Assembly (NCBI GenBank): GCA_014729995.1
Contig: WJIZ01000043.1
Location: 1-64,000 of the forward strand
Direction: 5' to 3'
Source: Candidatus Woesearchaeota archaeon
Lineage (GTDB): Archaea; Nanobdellota; Nanobdellia; Woesearchaeales; WJIZ01
Length of the DNA stretch: 64,000 nt
A program made the translations under genes and the position numbers. Numbering within the stretch: position 1 is the stretch's first letter; each line of letters opens with the position of its first letter. Below the pieces are notes generated by a model that saw only the letters and a list, made by a program, of their open reading frames with translations, was not told the origin of the DNA and made no database searches. Positions 25,445 to 34,520 of the stretch are shown piece after piece.

Positions 25445-26977
25445 TTAACTTAAAGAAATGCCTGAAAATGAATTTTTTGTAGGTTCTTGTTTTTTCTTTT
25501 GCTTTACTAATTCTTCGAATAGAGGAATTTTTATTGGAGTAGCGAACCTGGAGAAATTGCTTGTAATGATGGCTTCTCCTGTATCTAAGGATGCTATTGC
25601 TCTTGAGTCTGCTGATAAATCCTGTGAAGCAGAGTCTATTATAGCCTGCCTTTCAGGAGACATCTCCAAGCCAAGGATAATTTTTGTATTCATATTAGCA
25701 AGAATCTGCCTAGGTATCAATGATGGGAGCTGGGTTATTGCGGTCAGACCTACCTTAAATTTTCTGCCTTCTCTTGCTATAGTTGCAAAGATGTTAGAGC
25801 CTTTTTCCAATACTTCTTTTCCAAGTACACGGGGGGCTTCCTCAAGGATTATATTGATCACAGGCTTCTGGGTTAGGTTTCCAGTTAATTTGTAATGCTT
25901 GTATTTCCTTAAAATTTCTGTAGAGATTAAGCTTCCGATAAGAATCTCTATTTCACCAGCAAAAGAGGAAGTATCAACAATAACTGTGTTTGAATTCTCA
26001 AGCTCTGTGCAGATATCTGAGATAATTGCTTCTCCCTTGTCCAAGCAAAAGATTCCATTGTAAAATAGCTGCCGGCCATTCCAGTCCAAATCGAGCAGGG
26101 AAAGCAGCTTTCTTTTTACAACTGCCATAGTGCCGTCCTGAAAAAATTTTGTATTTTCATCGAGCGATTTGTCCATGATAAGCGACTCTATCCATTTTTT
26201 ACCGTATCTTTTATAATACATGCTCATGGCTTGTTTTTGGGGAGATGAGAAATTGGTAACACCATTAAAATGATGGGGCTTTATAGACTGAAGATTGATT
26301 TTTAGGGTTTTCGCGCCCGGAGGGGGCTGATTTGCTGTATAGTAGATAACATTTTCTTTTTTCATATGCTCTTTAAGTCCTGGCTTGTTTCTGCCGTAAT
26401 ATTCATCATGGGGATCAAGGACAAGAATGCCGCAGTAACTTTTATCTATACAATTCCAGAGCATGTTTGCTGTAAGATTGGACTTGCCCCTGCCTGTTGT
26501 TGCCGGAATGAGTATATGATGAGAAAATACTTTCTCTCCTGGAAGCGCTATATCCACATCCAATAGTTTTGAGCCTGAGCGTAGCTTTCCTATTTTCAAC
26601 GGATTTTTGGGCTCTGTAATAAATTTCAGGTCTTCTTTTCTTATTTCCCTTATTTCAGAGAGAAATTTCGGGAGCTCTTTGCAGAGCTGCGCCTTTTTTT
26701 CTTTGATTGATAACAAGCTTTTAAGAACCGCAAGCTTGTAATTCCTTATATTCTCATCATAAAAATCAATAGAGGAGTCTTCTTCAAGGCGCATGCCTGA
26801 AATAAGCTCAAGATTCTGCTGTGATATCTGGCTGCCGTACATTAAATCAGTTACCTGTAGCAAGACATTATTATTTTCCGCTTTTCCTATCAGCAATTCC
26901 CCTATTTCGAGGCTTTGCTCTGACTTCTGCCTGGCTATAATTTTACCGAATTCGCCTGATATTATAAGCCCTTTCAT
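25445..26977 (-). CDS. herA: HerA-type DNA translocase ATPase
   Basis: A 510-residue hexameric FtsK/HerA ATPase. The N-terminal HAS barrel (about residues 1-100) is followed by Walker [11 protein letters not shown] (about 158-167), Walker B with [11 protein letters not shown] (about 185-195) and a later sensor region ([12 protein letters not shown]). HerA pumps DNA during end resection with NurA and Mre11-Rad50. Its start overlaps the PIN gene stop as ATGA, and mre11 follows after 39 bp. No NurA is recognisable here; the PIN-like protein upstream may be the nuclease partner, which is inference. Confidence 0.85.
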   Translation of the reverse strand: MKGLIISGEFGKIIARQKSEQSLEIGELLIGKAENNNVLLQVTDLMYGSQISQQNLELISGMRLEEDSSIDFYDENIRNYKLAVLKSLLSIKEKKAQLCKELPKFLSEIREIRKEDLKFITEPKNPLKIGKLRSGSKLLDVDIALPGEKVFSHHILIPATTGRGKSNLTANMLWNCIDKSYCGILVLDPHDEYYGRNKPGLKEHMKKENVIYYTANQPPPGAKTLKINLQSIKPHHFNGVTNFSSPQKQAMSMYYKRYGKKWIESLIMDKSLDENTKFFQDGTMAVVKRKLLSLLDLDWNGRQLFYNGIFCLDKGEAIISDICTELENSNTVIVDTSSFAGEIEILIGSLISTEILRKYKHYKLTGNLTQKPVINIILEEAPRVLGKEVLEKGSNIFATIAREGRKFKVGLTAITQLPSLIPRQILANMNTKIILGLEMSPERQAIIDSASQDLSADSRAIASLDTGEAIITSNFSRFATPIKIPLFEELVKQKKKQEPTKNSFSGISLS

Positions 26978-27675
26978 TTTTTATATTTTAATTCTGCCCT
27001 TATCAGAGTATTTAAGTCGCGAGTCGCTATAGCGCATCCGTTTAATTTCAGTCCCCATAAAAGGGCTTCCAGCAGTGTTTTTCTGGGTTTCGGAAGTTTC
27101 GGGAGATAATCGTCAAGAAGGCCTTTTTCAAACGCAATTGCAACGAATTCTGCTGACCTTATAAACCTTATGCCTTTTGCTTGTGCTTTGAGCAGACTAA
27201 GCTTTTTCTTGTCTATCCTAATTTTAGTATGGAGCTTATGCGAAAGTATATTTCGCAGCTTTTCGGGCTTTTCTATGAGATAGCGGGTTGTCCGCTCATC
27301 TATCATGACAGCGTCTGCATTGTGTACTATCGAGGCTGCTAAAGCACTAATTTCTGCTGGATGAACGAGGTTTAAAGAGCGGCTTTTGGCATGAAACGCC
27401 TGATTAGCCAATTCCAGCAAAGAGCCTGCTTTTTTCCCTATTTCGCTGCTATCAGTTATTTCTATAACGCCCTTTTCAACAATATTCATAACCTGTAAGG
27501 CTTCAAACTTGAATTTTTTTGTAGTGAGCGGATGGTCTATTAATTCCTTTTTTACTGGCTCAGTTATTAAGAAATTTATATTATATTTTTTTTTGACCTC
27601 TTTCAAAAGCCAAAGCAGGTTATTATTTAAGGCTAATGTGATTATAGGACCGGAATCAAGTATTACTGTTTTCAT
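26974..27675 (-). CDS. PIN-like nuclease domain protein
   Basis: A 233-residue protein with a N-terminal PIN signature ([14 protein letters not shown], Asp at residue 7). Later acidic positions are at [14 protein letters not shown] (about 118-131) and [14 protein letters not shown] (about 215-228). It is longer than toxin PIN domains, with a helical insert in the middle. It overlaps both neighbours by 4 bp (ATGA junctions), upstream an HTH-like protein and downstream herA, so it is tightly coupled to the repair operon. It may be a resection nuclease or an RNase. Confidence 0.65.
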   Translation of the reverse strand: MKTVILDSGPIITLALNNNLLWLLKEVKKKYNINFLITEPVKKELIDHPLTTKKFKFEALQVMNIVEKGVIEITDSSEIGKKAGSLLELANQAFHAKSRSLNLVHPAEISALAASIVHNADAVMIDERTTRYLIEKPEKLRNILSHKLHTKIRIDKKKLSLLKAQAKGIRFIRSAEFVAIAFEKGLLDDYLPKLPKPRKTLLEALLWGLKLNGCAIATRDLNTLIRAELKYKK

Positions 27676-28223
27676 GAAAATAGGCTCCTTGCAAATTCTA
27701 ACCTTTCCCTTACACTAGAGATGTCTTTTTCAGCATCTGAGATATTTGTCGCGCCCAGATAGTCATAGAAATCCCAGAGGGATATGCCCAAAATCTGGGC
27801 TGTTTTTGAGGCTGAAATTCCGTGCTCGTATAATTTGCTTCCTTTTCTTATAGATGCCTGCTTGATTACTTCCTGAATATAAAGCCTGAATTTAGAATCT
27901 GTCCTTGATATTATGCCGAAAATCTTCCTTATAAACTCATGATAGCTTTCTACGTTATTGTCCTCAAGGTATTCTGCTGCAAGTGACAGGAGGTTTTTTA
28001 TTTTTGCATAATCAAAATTTGACCTGACGCGCTCGATAACCTTTGACAGGGAATAAATCAGGATAGCGACTGAGATTGAGTGCTCATCCTGATATATGGA
28101 TGCATTATGAATGGTGTGATTGCTTAATTCCCTTAGCCTGCTTATATTATATTCCGGGTCTTTAAGGAATGCAAGCACCTGCTTAAGCACAGAAATCAGG
28201 TCTTCTCTTACTTCTTCTTCCAT
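27672..28223 (-). CDS. Helical HTH protein, first gene of the PIN-HerA-Mre11 operon
   Basis: A 183-residue all-helical protein. The C-terminal part holds a helix-turn-helix (ISASKTAQILGISLWDFYDY, about residues 129-148). Start chosen at the ATG at 28223 because a TATA-like box (atttaaatac) lies about 25 bp upstream, as for other leaderless genes here. An ATG at 28280 would add 19 residues of low similarity to anything. An antitoxin-like or regulatory partner of the PIN protein is plausible given the 4-bp overlap. I do not recognise the family by name. Confidence 0.55.
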   Translation of the reverse strand: MEEEVREDLISVLKQVLAFLKDPEYNISRLRELSNHTIHNASIYQDEHSISVAILIYSLSKVIERVRSNFDYAKIKNLLSLAAEYLEDNNVESYHEFIRKIFGIISRTDSKFRLYIQEVIKQASIRKGSKLYEHGISASKTAQILGISLWDFYDYLGATNISDAEKDISSVRERLEFARSLFS

Positions 28224-28335
28224 GTTGGCAGTTAGGTACTGAGTATTTAAATTATTTTTCATATTTGCGGATATTTTCATTTGAAATAGAAAAGTATTTA
28301 AATTAAATTAGGTGAATTTTCAAAGTGGAATTTTT

Positions 28336-28968
28336 ATGGCAGGAATATTTGGATTTTTGAATAAGATTCTAAAAAATCTTTTCAGGAAAAAGAAGCACAT
28401 AAAGCTTGGCCTATACGGGCCACCGAACGGGGGCAAGACCACATTGGCAAACCGGATATGCCAGGATTGGCTGGGAGAGGATATGGGAAGCGTGAGCAAT
28501 GTTGCACATGAGACGAGAGAGATACAAATAAAAGAGCAAATCAACATCAAGAACGAGGAAGGAAAGGAAATAAGCTTCAACCTGGTTGATACGCCGGGTA
28601 TAGCCACAAAAATAGATTATGAGGACTTCCTGAAAACAGGAATGAAGGAAAAGGAAGCCAAGAACAGGGCAAAAGAGGCCACTAAAGGAGTTATAGACTC
28701 TATAAAATGGCTTGATGAAATGGATACTGTTATTATAGTACTTGATTCTACTGTAGACCCTTATTCACAGGTAAATATAACTATAGTGGGCAATTTAGCT
28801 GCCAGGGAAATACCTGTTTTATTAATCGCGAATAAAATAGACCTCAAGAAATCGAATATGAAAAGGATAGAGACTGCTTTCCCGCAGTATGAAGTAATAG
28901 GAATATCAGCCAAATACGGGACAAATATCAATGAGTTTTATGATGCCCTGTTCAAGTATGCCGCCTAG
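28336..28968 (+). CDS. Era-like small GTPase
   Basis: A 210-residue P-loop GTPase. G1 is GPPNGGKTT (residues 28-36), G3 is VDTPGIATK, G4 is NKID and G5 is ISAKYG. A basic hydrophobic N-terminus (about 1-21) precedes the G domain. Archaeal genomes keep this GTPase beside DUF2073 and a DUF2072 zinc protein, exactly as here. The ATG at 28336 is preferred to an upstream GTG at 28312. The precise role is not established; the trio is likely one complex. Confidence 0.82.
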   Translation: MAGIFGFLNKILKNLFRKKKHIKLGLYGPPNGGKTTLANRICQDWLGEDMGSVSNVAHETREIQIKEQINIKNEEGKEISFNLVDTPGIATKIDYEDFLKTGMKEKEAKNRAKEATKGVIDSIKWLDEMDTVIIVLDSTVDPYSQVNITIVGNLAAREIPVLLIANKIDLKKSNMKRIETAFPQYEVIGISAKYGTNINEFYDALFKYAA

Positions 28969-28997
28969 ATAAATAGTTTATAAAAAGAGGAAAAGAA

Positions 28998-29402
28998 ATG
29001 TTAACATTAAGATTCGTGCCTTATCATGAGATAGAATACCTTAGTTCTGCCAGAAGAATACATAAGCTTCTGGACGTGGTGAAAGAGAATAAGATAGTGC
29101 TGCTGGAGGGCAGACTAAAGAAAGAGGAAGAGACTGACCTGATAGAGATAACCATGGAGAATATAGATGATAAATTCAAGGGAATAGAGCTGGCTGTGAT
29201 AAATCCCGAGAAGGGAAAAAACCAAAATGTTTTTAGGAAAGCCAAAACCAGATTCAGGAATGCTCTTCTTGGCAACAGGCAGGGGCTTACTGTAATAGGG
29301 CCGGCTACTGTTGTCTCGGAAATAAAGAAGAATCCTGATAAGATAGAGCTTTATACCCAAGATGAGACAAAAAAGAAGAAGAAACTCAAAAATAAGAAGT
29401 AG
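28998..29402 (+). CDS. DUF2073-family archaeal protein
   Basis: A 134-residue protein beginning MLTLRFVPYHEIEYLSS, with a helical and strand body and a lysine-rich tail. This matches my recollection of DUF2073, an archaeal family found between an Era-like GTPase and a zinc-ribbon protein. It is 29 bp after the GTPase and 8 bp before the zinc protein. No catalytic motif is visible; a cofactor or effector for the GTPase is the simplest guess. Confidence 0.7.
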   Translation: MLTLRFVPYHEIEYLSSARRIHKLLDVVKENKIVLLEGRLKKEEETDLIEITMENIDDKFKGIELAVINPEKGKNQNVFRKAKTRFRNALLGNRQGLTVIGPATVVSEIKKNPDKIELYTQDETKKKKKLKNKK

Positions 29403-29410
29403 AGCCTAAA

Positions 29411-29812
29411 ATGCCCCACCAATGCGTAAGATGCGGAATATTCTATGAAGACGGAGCAAATGAAATCCTGAAAGGATGTAGCTGCGGCGGAAAGCTCTTT
29501 TTTTATATCAAAAAGAGCAGGATGGAGGACGCCAAGAAAGAGGCTAAAAAGCTTAAGCTTTCAGACTCTGATAAAGAGCAGATAGAAAGGGATATTTTTG
29601 ACCTAGTCGGAAGTGAAATAGACAAGAGCAAGCCTGTTGTGCTGGATTTTGAGTCGATAAGGGTTCTGAAGCCGGGGCAATATGAACTGGACTTAGTCAG
29701 TATGTTCAAGAAAGAGCCTGTTATTTTCAGGCTGGAAGAGGGAAAATACATGATTGACATTGCGGAAAGCTTTAAGGCAATGAAAGAGGAGAAGGAGAAG
29801 AAGAGCAAATAA
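29411..29812 (+). CDS. Zn-ribbon protein, DUF2072-like
   Basis: A 133-residue protein with a N-terminal zinc ribbon: CVRCGIFY at about residues 5-12 and CSCGGKLFFY at about 24-33. The C-terminal half (about 70-125) is a small alpha/beta domain followed by a lysine-rich tail. It completes the GTPase-DUF2073-DUF2072 set conserved in archaea. It meets the convergent GTPase gene with a 1-nt gap. Confidence 0.72.
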   Translation: MPHQCVRCGIFYEDGANEILKGCSCGGKLFFYIKKSRMEDAKKEAKKLKLSDSDKEQIERDIFDLVGSEIDKSKPVVLDFESIRVLKPGQYELDLVSMFKKEPVIFRLEEGKYMIDIAESFKAMKEEKEKKSK

Positions 29813-29813
29813 T

Positions 29814-31010
29814 TTACTTATCCGCCACTATCTCTATCACATCGCCGTGCTTCAGGTTGTGGTCTTTTCCTACTGTCATCTTTGTTTTAACATCGATTGC
29901 GCGGATAAATTTCCTGCCGAAATCCGTATGCAGCCTGTAGGCAAAATCCAGTGCTGTGGAATCTTTCGGCATTAAAAAGCAGTCAGGCAAAACATTTCCG
30001 TCCTGGTCTGCCAGCTTATTTACACCGCCGGGAAATACTGCAATTTTCTGCAAGAGCCCAAAAACAGACTTATCCAAAACCTGCTGCACTCCTGTTGAGC
30101 CATACTTATCCAGAATGTTTTCCTTTATGAAATTTAAAGCTGTTTTCTGCTTTTCAGACAGTTTTGAAAGCTCATTTATCCTAAAATTGCTTTCTCCCGG
30201 AACATATTCAATCAGGCCATGTTTCGATGCTTCCCTTAAGGCAAGTTCTGACTCTGCGCTACAGCTTATAAAGAAATGGTCCGGAAATAGGCTTTTTATT
30301 CTCTTGAAATTCTCTTCGGCCCCTTTTACATCTATCTTGTTGCAGGCTATTATCATAGGCTTTGACTCTTTCCTTATCTCTTTTGCCAAGTTAAGCAAAT
30401 CATCATTTTTCCAGTCTATAAGATTGTTATCCAATGACAATTTTTTAATAAGGCCTTCTACAGCTTCCTCTTTTATGCCCAACCCGGAGAGATGGCTTGC
30501 TATTGCCTTATGAATCTCACCATGTGTCTGCTGTACAGAGCGTGAAAACTTATCCCAGCCTTTCTTAATCAGCCTTAATATCCAGAAATCAAGCTCTTCT
30601 TCGAGAAATTTTATATCATTTGCGGGGTCGTATTGGCCTGGATTAACGGGCTCTCCTTTCTCGTTTGTAGAGCCTGATATATCTACTATATGAACCAATA
30701 CGTCTGCCTGCCTTAGATTATCCAGGAATTGGTTGCCCATTCCCTTTCCTTCGTGGGCTCCGGGAACAAGGCCTGCGACATCGATCAGCTGAACAGGGAC
30801 AAAGCGCTTATGGCCAGCACAGAATCCTTCCCGGGGATTGCATTGGGTGTTGAAGAATTTGTCTGCACAATCTGTTTTTATATAACCTACACCACTGTTA
30901 GGCTTTATTGTAGCGAAAGGGTAGTTGGCTATTTCTATGTCTGCCAAAGTAGCTGATTTGAAAAAAGTTGATTTTCCGGTATTTGCTTTGCCGACAACAC
31001 CAATTAGCAT
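29814..31010 (-). CDS. YchF/OBG-related GTPase with TGS domain
   Basis: A 398-residue GTPase: G1 GKANTGKST (residues 7-15), G3 [19 protein letters not shown] (about 74-92), G4 CNKID (about 213-217), and a C-terminal TGS domain (about 330-398) ending in [11 protein letters not shown]. This is the archaeal YchF-like GTPase group, distinct from bacterial YchF in having a long helical insert with [16 protein letters not shown]. It probably acts on ribosomes or translation factors. Confidence 0.88.
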   Translation of the reverse strand: MLIGVVGKANTGKSTFFKSATLADIEIANYPFATIKPNSGVGYIKTDCADKFFNTQCNPREGFCAGHKRFVPVQLIDVAGLVPGAHEGKGMGNQFLDNLRQADVLVHIVDISGSTNEKGEPVNPGQYDPANDIKFLEEELDFWILRLIKKGWDKFSRSVQQTHGEIHKAIASHLSGLGIKEEAVEGLIKKLSLDNNLIDWKNDDLLNLAKEIRKESKPMIIACNKIDVKGAEENFKRIKSLFPDHFFISCSAESELALREASKHGLIEYVPGESNFRINELSKLSEKQKTALNFIKENILDKYGSTGVQQVLDKSVFGLLQKIAVFPGGVNKLADQDGNVLPDCFLMPKDSTALDFAYRLHTDFGRKFIRAIDVKTKMTVGKDHNLKHGDVIEIVADK

Positions 31011-31120
31011 TTTGATAAGGTTTTTTTGCTTTTTTTAAAGTTTTTTGGCTAAAATAGTAATAGCTATACCAGTATAGCAAAGGAAAATTTTATAAATTTG
31101 GAGAAATAAATCATGAATAT

Positions 31121-31756
31121 ATGGCAAAAACGGTTGAGGTTATCAGAGAGGTGACTCCGTTCAGGGTTAAGTATAATGATGTATTCCATCTTAAGAATCT
31201 TTACATCATGATGCATGAATATCTTGCTGACGAGAGCTGGTATGGGGAAGAGCTCAGCAGAGACCAGCCAAGCAACACGCACAGGAGCATAGAGAAGCTT
31301 TATATGGAAAGGCATCACCAAAAAGCCCTGCACAGAGGCGGCACTGAGCTGTGGATATGGTGGAGACTGCAGAAAGCTCCTGTAGGCAAAAACCAGGGAT
31401 ATTACACATATAACCTTGATATTGATTTCCATGGGATGTACATGCAAAAGATAGAAATCATGCATCAGGGAAAGAAAATTAAAGTTGATAAAGGAGAGAT
31501 GGAGATATTCTTCAGGCCGAAAATTGTCAGAACTTCAACAGCTAAAGAGTGGGGCAAACACTGGCTGCTCAAGCATTTTAGAGAGTTGTATGAGAAAAGG
31601 ATCATGAGCCAGGATTTTGACAAAATGGAAAAGGAGCTGTGGAGAGACGCTTACAAGCTGCAGGCTGTGGTCAAATCATACCTGAACTTAAGGAATTTTA
31701 TACCTGTGCCAGAGCCTTTCCATCCCAAGCTGTACGGCATGGAGGGGCAGTTCTAA
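31121..31756 (+). CDS. Conserved hypothetical protein, aromatic-rich
   Basis: A 211-residue soluble protein rich in Trp, Tyr, His and Lys. Notable stretches are WYGEELSRDQ (about 41-50), LWIWWRLQKAP (about 77-87) and a C-terminal helical part. No signal peptide or membrane segment. It has its own TATA-like box (attttataaattt) about 30 bp before the ATG. I do not recognise a function; the basic, aromatic composition would suit nucleic-acid binding, which is only a guess. Confidence 0.55.
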   Translation: MAKTVEVIREVTPFRVKYNDVFHLKNLYIMMHEYLADESWYGEELSRDQPSNTHRSIEKLYMERHHQKALHRGGTELWIWWRLQKAPVGKNQGYYTYNLDIDFHGMYMQKIEIMHQGKKIKVDKGEMEIFFRPKIVRTSTAKEWGKHWLLKHFRELYEKRIMSQDFDKMEKELWRDAYKLQAVVKSYLNLRNFIPVPEPFHPKLYGMEGQF

Positions 31757-33238
31757 CTATTTTTTTCTATTTTTACGCTTAATCCTTGTTATGACAAGTG
31801 CGGGAAATTTAATCATGGGCCTTAATCCTGATATGGTGGAGAGATTTCTCATCTCTTTCCTTATCTCAGCTATAAGCCTTGATAGCTGCATCTTCTTGGT
31901 GAAGTTACCCTCTTCTTCCACTTTGGACAGCCTATGGAGGCTGTACAGCCCGAAAAGAAAGGCAAGAAAGAAAAAGAAATCCCAATGCTCCAAATTAAAA
32001 GTATTGACTGCAAAACTGGCGCCCGGGGCCATCCAGGACAGGGTAAGAGAGAGCTGCCTGTTTGCAAAGAAATCCGCAAAAATACCCCCTACCAGGGGGG
32101 CTATTCCTGCTGAGAGGGAATTTACAAAACTTGCTGCTGCTAAATAGGAAGTGGAATCTTCCTTTGGTGAAAGCTTGAAACTGATGTTTCCAGAAGCAAG
32201 CCTTATGCCCGCTAATGTCGCTCCCATCAATACATGAATTAAGATTAAGAGGGGAAGGGTAAAAAAATGCTTTTGGGGAAGGGTTGTAAAGGTCCAAAGC
32301 AATATTGAAAAAATGAACAGGGGACTGCTAATGCTGAGGATGGTCTTATTATTGTGGTCCTCTGAGAACCTGCCCCATATCCCGAGAAAGAAGATATTTA
32401 CCAAGCTGGTTAATATCTGAAAGCCAATTACATAAGTGATATTAAAGTTCAGGCGCTGGATGAGATAAACAGTGAAGAAGGGGGCTGCGAGATTAACAGC
32501 GAAATTCCATGAGCTCATGTATACTATAAGATTCCTGAAATTCATATCCTTGAGAGGCTTTGTTATAAGCCTTATAAGGCGGAGATTTTTTTGCACGTAA
32601 TTCATTTTTGGCTCTGGGGTTTTGTTAAGGAAGAAAAGTCCTAATAAACCGGCAAAGAGGGCAAGAGTGAATATGACTGAATAGGCAAAGGAACCGTATT
32701 TCGGAAAATTAAAAAGCCAGAAATCTATCAAGAAGCCTGCGCCTATGCTGATAAACAATTCAAAGAATGTTGTTATGCTAAGCCGCTTGGAAAAGAATGC
32801 GCCAAGCCTTGACCGAGGAATTAAATCATGCATCCATGTATTCCAGCTGCAGCCTGAGATTGCGGCAAAACCCGCATGCATGGCCAAACCGAATACCAAT
32901 GCGAACAGGCCTGCGCGGGCACTGAACAAAAAAGGTATTGCTATAATGATAATAAGGGAGAGCCTGCTAAGAAGTGAGGCCATTACGCTTATTTTTTTCC
33001 TGTTGCGGAATTTCTCTACAAGGTATGCGGAGGGCAGCTGAAGAAGCTGCATCAATGGGGGGAGAGCGGCAAGGAGGCCTATCATCATGTTTGACGCCCC
33101 CAGATACAGGGCAAACGCCACTAAGAAAACTCCTCCTGTCAAGGTGGCCATGGTCTGCGAGGCTATGCCATCCCATATTATGAATCTAAGACCCTTCTCG
33201 AGCTCCTGCTTGGAAATTTCTTTTTTAGGCTGAAACAT
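31757..33238 (-). CDS. Major facilitator superfamily transporter
   Basis: A 493-residue membrane protein with about 12 hydrophobic segments in two halves, an amphipathic cytoplasmic N-terminus and a long basic C-terminal tail (about 430-493). The segment LVEKFRNRKKISV after helix 2 is the MFS motif-A-like loop. The substrate is unknown. Start chosen at the ATG at 33238 because a TATA-like box (aaatataaaaa) lies about 25 bp upstream; an in-frame TTG at 33292 would include the promoter. It is divergent from tRNA-Thr. Confidence 0.8.
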   Translation of the reverse strand: MFQPKKEISKQELEKGLRFIIWDGIASQTMATLTGGVFLVAFALYLGASNMMIGLLAALPPLMQLLQLPSAYLVEKFRNRKKISVMASLLSRLSLIIIIAIPFLFSARAGLFALVFGLAMHAGFAAISGCSWNTWMHDLIPRSRLGAFFSKRLSITTFFELFISIGAGFLIDFWLFNFPKYGSFAYSVIFTLALFAGLLGLFFLNKTPEPKMNYVQKNLRLIRLITKPLKDMNFRNLIVYMSSWNFAVNLAAPFFTVYLIQRLNFNITYVIGFQILTSLVNIFFLGIWGRFSEDHNNKTILSISSPLFIFSILLWTFTTLPQKHFFTLPLLILIHVLMGATLAGIRLASGNISFKLSPKEDSTSYLAAASFVNSLSAGIAPLVGGIFADFFANRQLSLTLSWMAPGASFAVNTFNLEHWDFFFFLAFLFGLYSLHRLSKVEEEGNFTKKMQLSRLIAEIRKEMRNLSTISGLRPMIKFPALVITRIKRKNRKK

Positions 33239-33328
33239 CCAACCAGTATGGGAAGTGAGATTTTTATATTTTCGCTTTTTGGCAATCCACAATATTTTTA
33301 AATGTCTAACTAGTTCTTTGCCTTATCT

Positions 33329-33419
33329 GCCCCTGTGGCTTAGTGGCTATAGCGGCTGACTTGTACGAAAATTTTTTCATGAGATCAGCAGGTCGGGAGT
33401 TCAATTCTCCCCAGGGGCT
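33329..33419 (+). tRNA. tRNA-Thr(TGT) with an 18-nt intron
   Basis: Cloverleaf: acceptor GCCCCTG/CAGGGGC with discriminator T, D-stem GCT/AGC, anticodon stem GCTGA/TCAGC, T-arm GGGAG TTCAATT CTCCC. The loop becomes CTTGTAA (anticodon TGT at 33362-33364) after removal of 33366-33383, a very short intron at the canonical 37/38 site. A TATA-like box (atttttaaatg, about 33293-33303) lies about 30 bp upstream. CCA is not encoded. The next coding gene begins only 7 bp after the tRNA. Confidence 0.92.
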
Positions 33420-33426
33420 TTTTAAA

Positions 33427-33885
33427 ATGGATATAGAAAATTTTTATGAGACTGAAATCAGGTGCGGAAACCTGCCCAGCTATGGGGAGTTTAATTCCCA
33501 ATTCCAGATAGATGACATTGAAAAGGGCAATTTTGAGAAGCAGATATCTGAGAAGATTACGGAAAAGACAGAGAGATTCAGGAAACTGATGGAAGAGTTC
33601 CTCAATCCTGACGGAAGCTCGGTTGCTATACTTATGGAAACAAAAGGCATGGATGATAAATATAAAGAAAAAATAAATCACGCATATAAGGAATTGATAA
33701 TAATCGAGAGGAATTTTGCTTTGGCTGAGCTGGATAATGATAAAAAATCTTATTTTAAATTCATAGAGAAAAGCTATGATAAGTGGCAGGATGTCAGGCC
33801 TGTACTAAAGGAAATAATTGCAAGGGCCAAGGATTCCTGGAAAGACGAGAACAAGGTGCAGGAAAAATTGGGATATTTGGGGTGA
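33427..33885 (+). CDS. Hypothetical helical protein directly behind tRNA-Thr
   Basis: A 152-residue charged helical protein (MDIENFYETEIRCGNL start; no signal, no membrane segment, no recognised motif). The true start is the ATG at 33427: any longer frame would run through the tRNA. Only 7 bp separate it from the tRNA 3' end, too little for an independent archaeal promoter downstream of the tRNA. It is probably transcribed with the tRNA and released by 3' processing. It ends 5 bp before adk. Confidence 0.6.
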   Translation: MDIENFYETEIRCGNLPSYGEFNSQFQIDDIEKGNFEKQISEKITEKTERFRKLMEEFLNPDGSSVAILMETKGMDDKYKEKINHAYKELIIIERNFALAELDNDKKSYFKFIEKSYDKWQDVRPVLKEIIARAKDSWKDENKVQEKLGYLG

Positions 33886-33890
33886 CAAAA

Positions 33891-34520
33891 ATGAATCTTA
33901 TTTTTTTAGGTCCGCCAGGAGCGGGCAAAGGAACAATTGCGCAAAATTTAACTAAAGATTTAGGAATTGTGCAGATTTCTACAGGTGATTTGCTGAGGGA
34001 TGCAGTCAAAAAGGGCACTGATTTAGGGATGAAGGCTAAGCAATATATGGATAAAGGCGAACTAGTGCCTGACGAGCTGATTATCGGCTTATTGAAAGAC
34101 AGGATTTCGCAGGATGACTGCAGGAACGGCTTTATCCTGGATGGATTTCCCAGGACAATCGGGCAGGCTGATGCGCTTGATGATTCAGGAGTGAAAATTG
34201 ACAAAGTAATTAACTTTAATGCAGACGATGAATTAGTTGTCCGCCGGATTACCGGAAGAAGAATGTCAAAGTCTACAGGCAAGATCTATAATGTATATCC
34301 TGACTGCGCTCCAAACCCGCCTAAAGGCCATCCTGAAGAGGATCTGGTGCAGCGGGATGATGACAGGGAAGAAGTTGTCAGGGACAGATTAAAGGTTTAT
34401 TATAAGAAAACTTCTCCCCTGATTGATTATTACAAAGAAAAGGGATTGCTTGTAGATATTGACGCTTCCAAAAAATTAGAAGAGATTGTTGAAGAGTCTA
34501 AGAGAGCTGTCAAAGACTAG
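33891..34520 (+). CDS. adk: Adenylate kinase, long (bacterial/eukaryotic) type
   Basis: A 209-residue enzyme catalysing ATP + AMP to 2 ADP. The P-loop is GPPGAGKGT (residues 7-15). Later blocks are STGDLLRDAV, LDGFPRTIGQA, the LID domain (about 120-160, starting GRRMSKSTGKIYN) and DRLKVYYKKTSPLIDYY. It is the long form with a LID domain lacking the four zinc cysteines. Many archaea use a different, trimeric AdkA, so this gene is of the bacterial/eukaryotic type. Start at the ATG at 33891, where the P-loop strand begins. Its end overlaps the convergent hypothetical gene by 11 bp. Confidence 0.93.
   Translation: MNLIFLGPPGAGKGTIAQNLTKDLGIVQISTGDLLRDAVKKGTDLGMKAKQYMDKGELVPDELIIGLLKDRISQDDCRNGFILDGFPRTIGQADALDDSGVKIDKVINFNADDELVVRRITGRRMSKSTGKIYNVYPDCAPNPPKGHPEEDLVQRDDDREEVVRDRLKVYYKKTSPLIDYYKEKGLLVDIDASKKLEEIVEESKRAVKD

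Noticed and set aside
33343-33426. N-terminal extension of the protein starting at 33427
   Set aside because: It would be translated from the tRNA-Thr gene and its intron.
33783-33890. N-terminal extension of adenylate kinase
   Set aside because: It overlaps the preceding gene, and the kinase P-loop strand starts at 33891.
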